This document shows positions 1-5,445 of a stretch of DNA of 5,561 nucleotides, one piece after another. Source of the stretch: Treponema sp. (GTDB lineage: Bacteria > Spirochaetota > Spirochaetia > Treponematales > Breznakiellaceae); assembly GCA_031288815.1 (NCBI GenBank), contig JAITQR010000227.1, positions 1-5,561 of the forward strand, read 5' to 3'. A program made the position numbers and the translations under genes. The notes beneath the pieces were generated by a model that was given only the letters and a program-made list of their open reading frames with translations, ran no database searches and was not told the origin of the DNA. The stretch's first letter is position 1. Each line of letters opens with the position of its first letter.

Positions 1-107
1 ACCCTCCCTGGCCTCTGGACGAGGCGCTCAGGGAGAGCCTCCCCTTCCTGGGGGAAACCGTGGGAACCGGCCCGGAAGGCTGGCGGCTCCGTATCCACCG
101 GGGCTAA
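1..107 (+). CDS. 3' end of an unidentified protein gene (partial)
   Basis: An open frame enters from the left edge (codons start at base 3) and ends at a TAA at 105-107. The last 34 residues end in GPEGWRLRIHRG. I judge it coding because the third codon positions are strongly GC-rich, as in the neighbouring genes, and because the stop lies a short distance before the HlyIII gene, as expected for genes in one operon. The other two forward frames are also open here, so the choice of frame is a judgement. There are too few residues to name a family. The piece is charged, has no membrane segment, and looks like the C-terminus of a soluble protein. Confidence 0.5.
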   Translation, partial: PPWPLDEALRESLPFLGETVGTGPEGWRLRIHRG

Positions 108-144
108 GCGCAACCATAAACCTTCCCCGGTGTCCAATCCGGGT

Positions 145-810
145 ATGAACGAACAAGAAAAAAACATCCGGCGGCCCCAGACCCTGGGAGAAGAAATCGC
201 CAACGCGATCCTGCACGGCCTGGGCGCCGCCTTCGCGGTGGCGGGCCTAACACTCCTCATTCTGCGGGCCAGGGGCAGTCTGGGCGGCAAAGAGAGCGGC
301 GTCCTGGAACTGGTGTCCCTTACGGTTTTCGCCGCGTCCATGGTCCTCATGTTCCTGATATCCACCCTTTACCACGCTATCCAGCACGAGGGAGCCAAGC
401 GGGTATTCCGTATACTGGATCACTCGGCAATCTACCTGCTTATCGCGGGAACCTATACCCCCTTCAGCCTCCTCTGTCTGCGGGGCGCCCTGGGATGGAC
501 TTTCTTCGGCTTTGAATGGGCCCTGGCGGCGGCGGGGATATGTCTCCACGCGACGGGCCTGAAATTCATGAAAAAAATCGAGCTTGCCGTGTATATCCTC
601 ATGGGCTGGGCCGTTGTAGCCGGAGGCTACAAGCTCTACCATACCATCCCCCGGCTCAGCTTTGCCTTCCTCTTCGCCGGCGGCGCGGCCTATACCCTGG
701 GTACTTTCTGGTACAGCCGGCATAAGCTCCGCAACGCCCATGTAATCTGGCATTTCTTTGTCCTGGCCGGCGCGGCGTTCCACTGGTTTTCCGCCTGGCA
801 GCTCGTATAG
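145..810 (+). CDS. HlyIII / PAQR (TrhA-like) family integral membrane protein
   Basis: Predicted inner-membrane protein of the hemolysin III / adiponectin-receptor-like superfamily, 221 aa, the usual bacterial length. Seven hydrophobic segments can be placed near residues 22-42, 54-75, 94-112, 116-136, 143-161, 171-191 and 200-219. The family signature is complete: an N-terminal EE..N...HG (16-25), S73-T-L-Y-H77, R-I-L-D92-H93, then IAGTYTP (100-106), and a last-helix H199-x3-H203 with a further H213. In PAQR proteins the conserved Ser, Asp and His residues form a metal (zinc) site in the membrane, and all are present. Bacterial members have been linked to membrane-energy homeostasis; the hemolysin name is historical and haemolysis should not be assumed. 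I chose ATG 145 because A-rich codons follow it. A GTG at 130 would add five residues, and neither start has a clear Shine-Dalgarno. The family call is secure, the precise role is not. Confidence 0.93.
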   Translation: MNEQEKNIRRPQTLGEEIANAILHGLGAAFAVAGLTLLILRARGSLGGKESGVLELVSLTVFAASMVLMFLISTLYHAIQHEGAKRVFRILDHSAIYLLIAGTYTPFSLLCLRGALGWTFFGFEWALAAAGICLHATGLKFMKKIELAVYILMGWAVVAGGYKLYHTIPRLSFAFLFAGGAAYTLGTFWYSRHKLRNAHVIWHFFVLAGAAFHWFSAWQLV

Positions 811-886
811 CCGGAGGCTTGGACAGCTTCATAAATATCCCGATTACGCTATAGTCTCCCCATGTCCCCATCGTTATGTCTACCGC

Positions 887-907
887 AAACCGGAGCGCCA
901 GCGGTTT
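887..907. terminator. weak hairpin between convergent genes
   Basis: A 6-bp stem (AAACCG 887-892 with CGGTTT 902-907) encloses a 9-base loop in the 138-base gap between the convergent HlyIII and PilZ genes. The position suits a bidirectional terminator, but no proper T-run follows on either strand, so this is tentative. Nothing else is evident in the gap. Confidence 0.25.
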
Positions 908-948
908 CTTGCGCCTGTGGCGGCCTGTTACAGAGGAGTGAAAGACCG

Positions 949-2184
949 CTACATCTTCCCTATCTGGAAGATCGTGTCTTCGCCTATGGCTTTGCCGTAA
1001 AGGTACTCAAAAAGGTAACGCATATCATCAAAAGGGGTATCCAGGAAATGACAGCCGTAATAGTTTAGGCTGCTGTCGCGGAAGCGGCGGACTATCCGCG
1101 AGTTGATGGTAAGCGTCCGGTCGCTTGTAACAAGGGTGATCAAAATCTGGCTGTTCACCAGCAGGGCGGAAGAAAGGGAAGATTTGGGGTAAGCGAACAA
1201 AAGTCCCGATACGCTGATGTCTATAACTCTTCCCACGAAAGTTTCGTTGTGCCGGCGGCCTTTTTCAAAAAAGCCGTTTATTTTGAGGGAATGGACCAGG
1301 CCCCGGGAGTATTTGAACAGGGTATCCAGGGCGGCGGCGTCAAAGGGAGGCGCCCAATTATTACTGATCCATACATGGATATAGCCGACAATGTATTCCT
1401 GAAACAGAATCGGTACCCAGGCATCGGAAAAAATCCCCCTGGTTAATTTGGCCTGGACAAAGCGCCGGGCAGTATCCTCCAGATATTTGGGATCCACCCC
1501 GGTGCTTTCCAGGTAGCGTTTGAATAAGTCCGCGGTGATTATCCGCTTTTCGGGAAAAGGATCGGTTTCGGGAAAGGATTCCCTGGTTGAGGCAAGATAA
1601 AAGGCCTTGCCCGTCTCCGCCACGACCCGTTCTTCGGTTGTGGAGGGCTTTACATCCTTAAAAATAACCAGTTTGTGATTAGCGCCTAAACTTTTAACCC
1701 AGGCGCCCAGGCGCTCCAAAAGGGCGGAAACATTTGGCACAAGCGGATCTTTTCTGGCCGGATCCTCCGCTGAATCATCCTCAAAATTGCTCACTTTGGG
1801 AAAAGGAAGGTTGTACCGGTCATGGTGAAAACTGAAACGCATCTGGAAATCCTGGGGCACGGCAATCCGGGAATAGGATCGATCCAGGTTTTTATACAGG
1901 AATTCCGGAATTTCGGCGGTGATAATCCTGTCTTTTATGGCGTCAATTTCTATAACGCAGGAGATTATCTGGCCCTGAAAATCAAACATCAGTTCCATTT
2001 TGGTTCTGGGTTTAAGCCCCGGGATCGGCTTGTCAAGTTTTAACACCAGTTCCCTTTCTTTAACGGAATTCTCCAGGGTAAGGTAGTATTTCCGCTGATC
2101 CCACAGGTAAACCAGAGGGATCTTTTTATCGTAAAGAGCCTTGAAAAAAAACTCTTTTTCGATGCGTTTAATCGGTGTCGCCAT
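949..2184 (-). CDS. PilZ-domain protein with a large GAF-like insertion
   Basis: Predicted cytoplasmic cyclic-di-GMP effector of 411 aa, reading right to left. Residues about 17-100 form a beta-rich stretch that resembles the N-terminal domain of YcgR-type proteins and ends in a 'PEFLYKNLDRSYSR' junction. This contains the PilZ RxxxR motif (R102-SYS-R106, bases 1881-1867). The second PilZ motif, DxSxxG, appears as DISVSG at 322-327 (bases 1221-1204), followed by strands ending IVRRFRDSSLNYYGCHFL (364-381), typical of a PilZ C-terminal half. About 215 residues separate the two motifs, where ordinary PilZ domains have roughly 20-30. The intervening part has an acidic linker (about 133-147), then an alpha/beta region whose end (VPILFQEYIVGYIHVW, helix, to about 305) resembles the last strands and helix of a GAF domain. 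The ATG at 2184 starts 7 bases after the upstream stop, with GAGG between. A TTG at 2223 in the same frame would add 13 residues but overlap the upstream gene by 32 bases. The PilZ call is firm; the GAF call is by eye. Confidence 0.85.
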   Translation of the reverse strand: MATPIKRIEKEFFFKALYDKKIPLVYLWDQRKYYLTLENSVKERELVLKLDKPIPGLKPRTKMELMFDFQGQIISCVIEIDAIKDRIITAEIPEFLYKNLDRSYSRIAVPQDFQMRFSFHHDRYNLPFPKVSNFEDDSAEDPARKDPLVPNVSALLERLGAWVKSLGANHKLVIFKDVKPSTTEERVVAETGKAFYLASTRESFPETDPFPEKRIITADLFKRYLESTGVDPKYLEDTARRFVQAKLTRGIFSDAWVPILFQEYIVGYIHVWISNNWAPPFDAAALDTLFKYSRGLVHSLKINGFFEKGRRHNETFVGRVIDISVSGLLFAYPKSSLSSALLVNSQILITLVTSDRTLTINSRIVRRFRDSSLNYYGCHFLDTPFDDMRYLFEYLYGKAIGEDTIFQIGKM

Positions 2185-2191
2185 AAGCCTC

Positions 2192-2764
2192 TTAAAAAAA
2201 CCTTTCGTAGGGAGGGAAATCAAAAGAAGGGCCTTCTATCACCTCGTCCAGTCCCCGAGCCTCTTCAAGTATAAGATCATCAAGCCGCCAGACCGCTTCC
2301 CCCTGCCCTTCCCCCTCAACGGCCATGGAGCGGACATACAGTTCCCCCGCTATTCCCCTTTCCCGGCCGATAAACCGGACCAAAAAGGAAACCGCCCCGT
2401 CAGCTTCCTCCCGGCCCTCCCCCAGCCTGAATTTCCGGGGACCAATCTTCCCCAGATCCGAAAAAAGCTTTTCCAGGTCCTCGCTGTTTACGGCGGACAA
2501 GACCGGGGCCTCTCTGTTTACCCTAATCAGGACGTTCATCACTTCCCTGGCGCAGGTATAAGCGGCGGCGGAAACATTCCCCCGGGCCAGACTGCCGATG
2601 ATCATGTCGGCGGGATACCGGGGCGCCTCTCCCCGATGGGGCTGCCGCAAAAGTTCAGGGACCGTATGACGATCCGCGTTTTCCGCCTCCGGGGTGTCCT
2701 GGGCCGCAAGCCTTGTAAAACACAGAAATAGAAATAAAAACACCCCCCCAATTATCCGCGACAT
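2192..2764 (-). CDS. small secreted or periplasmic protein of unknown function
   Basis: 190-aa protein that I do not recognise. Residues 1-21 are a signal peptide: one Arg, a hydrophobic core (IIGGVFLFLFLCF), then TRLAA before Q22, a plausible signal peptidase I site. Cys15 lies inside the core without a proper lipobox, so a lipoprotein is unlikely. The mature part is charged and has no further membrane segment. Residues about 50-100 look helical; about 105-170 read as alternating strands (KFRLGEG, GAVSFLVRFIGRERGIAGELYVRSMAV, AVWRLDDLIL), compatible with a small alpha/beta fold, and the protein ends in an aromatic tail (SFDFPPYERFF). It is the first gene of a two-gene operon: its TAA at 2194-2192 lies 7 bases before the ATG of the PilZ gene, suggesting translational coupling. 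An exported protein beside a cyclic-di-GMP effector could be an envelope or motility factor, but that is inference. Confidence 0.75.
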   Translation of the reverse strand: MSRIIGGVFLFLFLCFTRLAAQDTPEAENADRHTVPELLRQPHRGEAPRYPADMIIGSLARGNVSAAAYTCAREVMNVLIRVNREAPVLSAVNSEDLEKLFSDLGKIGPRKFRLGEGREEADGAVSFLVRFIGRERGIAGELYVRSMAVEGEGQGEAVWRLDDLILEEARGLDEVIEGPSFDFPPYERFF

Positions 2765-2994
2765 AGTCTCTCTATTCCCCGCTTTTATCCAAAGATCCGT
2801 CCCTAATACACTTATTTATAATCCGAGAACCGGGAAAGGTCAAACCGGCAGAGCCTTACATGAAGTCCCGCATACGTGATGTCTCATATACGCGACGCCT
2901 CGCCTGCGCGATATACGTGTCACGCCGCGTAAAAAGCGAACCATAGCCGATTATATATTGCGATATATGGACAGAAACCCGCCCGAAGGGTACC
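2765..2994. other. divergent intergenic region
   Basis: 230 bases between the minus-strand operon and the plus-strand HD gene. It holds the minus-strand promoter at 2843-2815. On the HD-gene side are an AT-rich block at 2951-2968 with a possible -10 (TATATT, 2954-2959) but no convincing -35, and three degenerate ATAYACGYG-like elements between 2871 and 2926. I see no open frame likely to be a gene. Confidence 0.6.
2815..2843 (-). promoter_or_regulatory. sigma-70-type promoter for the secreted-protein/PilZ operon
   Basis: On the minus strand a -35 TTGACC (2843-2838) and a -10 TATAAA (2820-2815) are separated by exactly 17 bases. Transcription would start near 2808, leaving a leader of about 44 bases before the ATG at 2764. 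This is the best promoter match in the window. Confidence 0.6.
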
Positions 2995-4290
2995 ATGCCG
3001 GACATGAATACGGATCCCCGTATCGCCCTTCAGGAAGGTTATACCGATCCGATTCGGGATCCCCTATGGGGGCACATTTACCTTACCCCTGCCCTGGCGG
3101 CATTGACCCGGTCCGCGGCGTTTATGCGGCTTTCCAGGATATCCCAACTGGGGCCTGTTTCCTATGTGTATCCCGGGGCTACCCATACCAGGGCAAGCCA
3201 TTCCATCGGGGTCTACCATTTGGGACGGCGGCTGCTGCAGAACCTGGCCGAGCGGGGCGCTCACTGGCTGAGCGCCGGGGGAGTCCGCTCGTTCCTCTGC
3301 GCCTGTCTGCTTCACGATCTGGGGCATTTCCCCTACACCCATTCCCTAAAGGAACTTTCCCTGGAATCCCATGAATCCCTTACCGCCAAACTGATCCTCC
3401 GGGAACCCTTGAGGAGCCTTGCCGGCGCCGCCGGGGTCGATCCGGATTTTTGCGCCGCCATTGTTGACACCGGCATCCCGGCCCAGGACGGGGAACTGCT
3501 CTTTTACCGGAAGCTCCTCTCCGGGGCGATGGACCCGGATAAACTGGATTATCTGAACCGGGACGCCCGCTACTGCGGGGTGCCTTACGGAATCCAGGAT
3601 GTGGATTTTATTCTTTCACGGCTTTTTCCCGACCGGGAACGGGGTGTGGATATCGATTCCCGAGGAATTCCCGGGGTGGAATCGATCCTTTTCTCAAAAT
3701 ACCTCATGTACCGGACGGTATATTGGCATCACTCGGTTCGTTCCGCTACCGGAATGATCAAAAAAGTTCTTATCCGGGGGCTGGAAGACCGCGCCATTGC
3801 CCCGGAGGAGCTCTACGATTTGGACGACCAGAGCCTCTTTGCCCTGATGGAAAGCCGCGATAAAAGCGGAGGGCTTTTCTCCCTGGCGGCAAGGGTTCAA
3901 GGGGGCGATTTATTCAGCCTGGCGGCGGAATTTCCCTTTGATCCGGAAAAACACGGCGGGCTCCGGAATCTGAAAAATCGTTCCCGGTATGAAAACGCCC
4001 TCGCCCTCGAACTGAGCGCCGCCCTGGGAACCGGTATCCCCGGCGAGGATCTTATCATCGACATACCCGAACCTTTTTCCCTGGAAACCGGGCTCTACGT
4101 GCGGAACGAAGGCTGTTGTTTCGCGGAAAGTTCCAGCGCCTTTAAAGCCGAAACCATCCGGGCTTTCGCAAAATCCCTTTATGTGGTAAGGATATTTACA
4201 GATAACCCTTGGGCTTCCAGGATACAGACATGCCCGGAACTTGAGGACATCTTGCATATAAGCGGAAAATGGTTACAGTTGAATATATGA
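2995..4290 (+). CDS. HD-superfamily phosphohydrolase (SAMHD1/dGTPase-like)
   Basis: 431-aa cytoplasmic enzyme of the metal-dependent HD superfamily, closest in motif pattern to the dNTP triphosphohydrolase / SAMHD1-like group. The N-terminal DPIRDPLWGHIYLTP and RLSRISQLGPVSYVYPGATHTRASHSIGV are typical. The metal ligands can be read in order: H69 (in ASHSIG), H107-D108 (LLHDLGHFPYTH), and D180 (in GAMDPDKLDYLNRD). The accessory catalytic histidines H111 and H126 (ESHES) are also present, and YWHHSVRSA (243-251) matches the conserved helix after the core. Residues about 265-431 form a C-terminal helical and alpha/beta region without a domain I can name. Family members hydrolyse dNTPs to deoxynucleosides plus triphosphate, affecting dNTP pools or phage defence, but the substrate cannot be read from sequence. 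The start is supported by GAAGGG ending four bases before ATG 2995; a second ATG lies at 3004. The gene appears intact and stands alone. Confidence 0.9.
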   Translation: MPDMNTDPRIALQEGYTDPIRDPLWGHIYLTPALAALTRSAAFMRLSRISQLGPVSYVYPGATHTRASHSIGVYHLGRRLLQNLAERGAHWLSAGGVRSFLCACLLHDLGHFPYTHSLKELSLESHESLTAKLILREPLRSLAGAAGVDPDFCAAIVDTGIPAQDGELLFYRKLLSGAMDPDKLDYLNRDARYCGVPYGIQDVDFILSRLFPDRERGVDIDSRGIPGVESILFSKYLMYRTVYWHHSVRSATGMIKKVLIRGLEDRAIAPEELYDLDDQSLFALMESRDKSGGLFSLAARVQGGDLFSLAAEFPFDPEKHGGLRNLKNRSRYENALALELSAALGTGIPGEDLIIDIPEPFSLETGLYVRNEGCCFAESSSAFKAETIRAFAKSLYVVRIFTDNPWASRIQTCPELEDILHISGKWLQLNI

Positions 4291-4301
4291 AGCGGTTCCA
4301 A

Positions 4302-4335
4302 AACCGGTTGTTTTGTAACTGGTTCATGGGTTTTT
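4302..4335 (+). terminator. possible terminator after the HD gene
   Basis: An 8-bp stem with one G-T wobble (AACCGGTT 4302-4309, AACTGGTT 4317-4324) and a 7-base loop lies 11 bases after the HD stop codon. Its T-run (4331-4335) is offset by six bases, which weakens the call. It could instead be part of the leader of the next gene. Confidence 0.35.
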
Positions 4336-4388
4336 CAGGTTTAAAGCCCTGCGAAACCACTGTTTTTATAGGCCGTAGCTTCAAAACC

Positions 4389-4408
4389 AGCCGGGACTTA
4401 AGCCGGCT
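4389..4408 (+). other. inverted repeat in the ComFB gene leader
   Basis: AGCCGG (4389-4394) and CCGGCT (4403-4408) form a 6-bp stem with an 8-base loop, 34 bases before the ComFB start codon and upstream of its Shine-Dalgarno (AGGGGGG, 4425-4431). No T-run follows. It could be a regulator site or an RNA hairpin; its function is unknown. Confidence 0.35.
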
Positions 4409-4442
4409 TAATCGAGAGAGCTTTAGGGGGGACTGCTAAAAA

Positions 4443-5165
4443 ATGGAATTACATAACACTGTAGAGGACATAGTGATATCCAAAGTTACCGAAATTCTTG
4501 ACAGCATCGAGAGCGGCGGAAACCCGGAACATCTTTGTACCTGTGATCAGTGCCGTATGGACACCCTTTGTTTTGTGCTTAACCGGACCAAGCCTCACTA
4601 TATTGTCTCAAACCGGGGTGTTGCCCGGGTAGATCGGGAAACTACCCAAAAACAGCAGGAAGAAGTGGATATTGTCTCCCTGATCTACGAGGGAATCCGG
4701 CGGGTCAATCACAATTTAAGGCCCAATGCCGCGCACCGGGTTAAGGGCGGCGACAGGACAGTGGACCAGCAGCCGGTATACAATATTCCCACTATCGTAG
4801 GCCGTATTTTTAACGGCCTGAACTTTGCCCCCATTTCGGATGTCAATGTAGAGCTTTACCATAACGGCGAACTGGTACCCATGAAAGACAGTAATTGGCA
4901 GAACCCGTACGGTATGGTATCCAACACAGAGGGAACCTTCACCTTCTGGCCCAGCCCGGTTCCCACCGAACAGCCCAACGAACACAAAGTTTTCGAATTT
5001 ACCGTTAAAGTTGAATCCCCGGACTATGAAACCCTGAATCATTTCTTCAAGATCCCGGTAATCAGCGATACCCAGACCGCCCTGGCCTATTCCATGGATC
5101 GGACCGTCAAGCTTCCCGATCTCTACATGTTCCCCCCCGGCGGCGACGAGGACGAACTACTGTAA
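4443..5165 (+). CDS. ComFB-domain protein with a C-terminal beta-sandwich-like domain
   Basis: 240-aa protein without a signal peptide or membrane segment, so probably cytoplasmic. Residues 1-95 match the ComFB family (named after Bacillus late-competence ComFB): an N-terminal helix (NTVEDIVISKVTEIL), the cysteine cluster C32-T-C34-DQ-C37-RMD, then FVLNRTKPHYIVS with the family's LN..P.Y pattern, and a helical end (EEVDIVSLIYEGIRRVNHN). ComFB proteins have been reported as cyclic-dinucleotide receptors in cyanobacteria and elsewhere; ligand binding here is inferred. Residues about 96-113 are a linker. Residues 114-225 are beta-rich (IPTIVGRIFNGLNFAPISDVNVELYHNGELV, then NTEGTFTFWP) and resemble a carboxypeptidase-regulatory-like or Ig-like fold. 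The tail is acidic (GGDEDELL). ATG 4443 follows AGGGGGG at a long 11-base spacing. A 152-base leader separates it from the HD gene, so it is probably transcribed on its own. The ComFB call is strong, the second domain moderate. Confidence 0.87.
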   Translation: MELHNTVEDIVISKVTEILDSIESGGNPEHLCTCDQCRMDTLCFVLNRTKPHYIVSNRGVARVDRETTQKQQEEVDIVSLIYEGIRRVNHNLRPNAAHRVKGGDRTVDQQPVYNIPTIVGRIFNGLNFAPISDVNVELYHNGELVPMKDSNWQNPYGMVSNTEGTFTFWPSPVPTEQPNEHKVFEFTVKVESPDYETLNHFFKIPVISDTQTALAYSMDRTVKLPDLYMFPPGGDEDELL

Positions 5166-5167
5166 GG

Positions 5168-5188
5168 CGGCGGCGGTTCTTGCCGCCG
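5168..5188 (+). terminator. GC-only hairpin just after the ComFB gene
   Basis: CGGCGGC (5168-5174) pairs with GCCGCCG (5182-5188), or in a shifted register 5171-5176 with 5183-5188, two bases after the stop codon. It is very stable but has no T-run of its own. It may protect the mRNA 3' end or act together with the terminator that follows. Confidence 0.4.
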
Positions 5189-5193
5189 TCTTC

Positions 5194-5227
5194 GCGGGAC
5201 AGCCTGTCTGCGGACAGCCGCTTTTAT
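5194..5227 (+). terminator. probable Rho-independent terminator for the ComFB gene
   Basis: An outer stem GCGG (5194-5197) with CCGC (5218-5221) and an inner stem CTGTC (5204-5208) with GACAG (5213-5217), capped by a TGCG loop and with a six-base bulge on the left side, run directly into TTTTAT (5222-5227). The T-run ends only nine bases before the tRNA gene. Confidence 0.55.
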
Positions 5228-5236
5228 CATAAGAAA

Positions 5237-5309
5237 CGGAAAGTAGGCCAGTGGTTAAGCCACGAGTTTTGGGAACTCGATGTCGGGGGTTCAAATCCCC
5301 CCTTTCCGA
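5237..5309 (+). tRNA. tRNA-Pro (anticodon UGG)
   Basis: A complete 73-nt cloverleaf. Acceptor CGGAAAG (5237-5243) pairs with CTTTCCG (5302-5308). D stem GGC (5246-5248) pairs with GCC (5259-5261). Anticodon stem CGAGT (5263-5267) pairs with ACTCG (5275-5279). T stem GGGGG (5285-5289) pairs with CCCCC (5297-5301), with T-loop TTCAAAT. All stems are perfectly paired. The anticodon loop TTTGGGA places TGG at 5270-5272 and G at position 37. The C1:G72 pair and discriminator A73 (5309) are the features expected of bacterial tRNA-Pro. No CCA is encoded, so it must be added after transcription. There are no introns or insertions. The last 18 nt are duplicated downstream. Confidence 0.96.
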
Positions 5310-5408
5310 AAAAAGTTTACCCATCCCCTATGGGGATTTGAAGCGATACCCCCGCCGACCAGAGGGAGGAAAAGGGCGCAGGACGCGCCCGTAAGGGGGT
5401 CTCGCCGG
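5292..5408 (+). repeat. tandem repeat copy 1 (includes the tRNA-Pro 3' end)
   Basis: 117 bases that recur almost exactly at 5446-5561. The copy begins inside the T-loop of the tRNA, covers its last 18 nt, and continues about 99 bases past the discriminator base. Inside are ATCCCC/GGGGAT (5323-5328 with 5332-5337, 3-base loop), GGGCGC/GCGCCC (5374-5379 with 5385-5390, loop AGGAC), and ACCCCC/GGGGGT (5348-5353 with 5395-5400) enclosing the latter hairpin. The run of A after CCG is six bases here against four in copy 2. I see no open frame with coding character. Confidence 0.95.
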
Positions 5409-5409
5409 G

Positions 5410-5445
5410 CTGGAAGGCGCGTACAGGAAGTACGCGCATGGAAGC
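5410..5445 (+). other. unique segment between repeat copies, strong stem-loop
   Basis: The stretch between the two copies is almost all one hairpin. GCGCGTAC (5417-5424) pairs perfectly with GTACGCGC (5430-5437) around the loop AGGAA. Below it a symmetric 5x5 purine-rich internal loop (GGAAG 5412-5416, ATGGA 5438-5442) leads to a closing GGCT/AGCC stem (5408-5411 with 5443-5446) that reaches into the flanking copies. There is no T-run, so it is not a standard terminator. Confidence 0.75.

Noticed and set aside
247..783. 178-aa open frame on the minus strand inside the HlyIII gene
   Set aside because: It lies wholly opposite a gene with complete family motifs, and its translation shows no recognisable domain. 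It is a frame shadow.
2185..2223. TTG 2223 as the start of the PilZ gene
   Set aside because: It would overlap the upstream gene by 32 bases. ATG 2184 follows the upstream stop by 7 bases with a GAGG between, which is the more usual arrangement; the longer form is still possible.
2141..2731. 196-aa plus-strand open frame opposite the secreted-protein gene
   Set aside because: The minus-strand frame has a signal peptide, a matching promoter and operon spacing. The plus frame is proline-rich, low in coding character and spans the boundary of two genes.
4326..4410. cyclic-di-GMP or cobalamin riboswitch before the ComFB gene
   Set aside because: Fragments such as GCGAAACC and ACCACTG recall parts of those classes, but the conserved cores and their order are absent.
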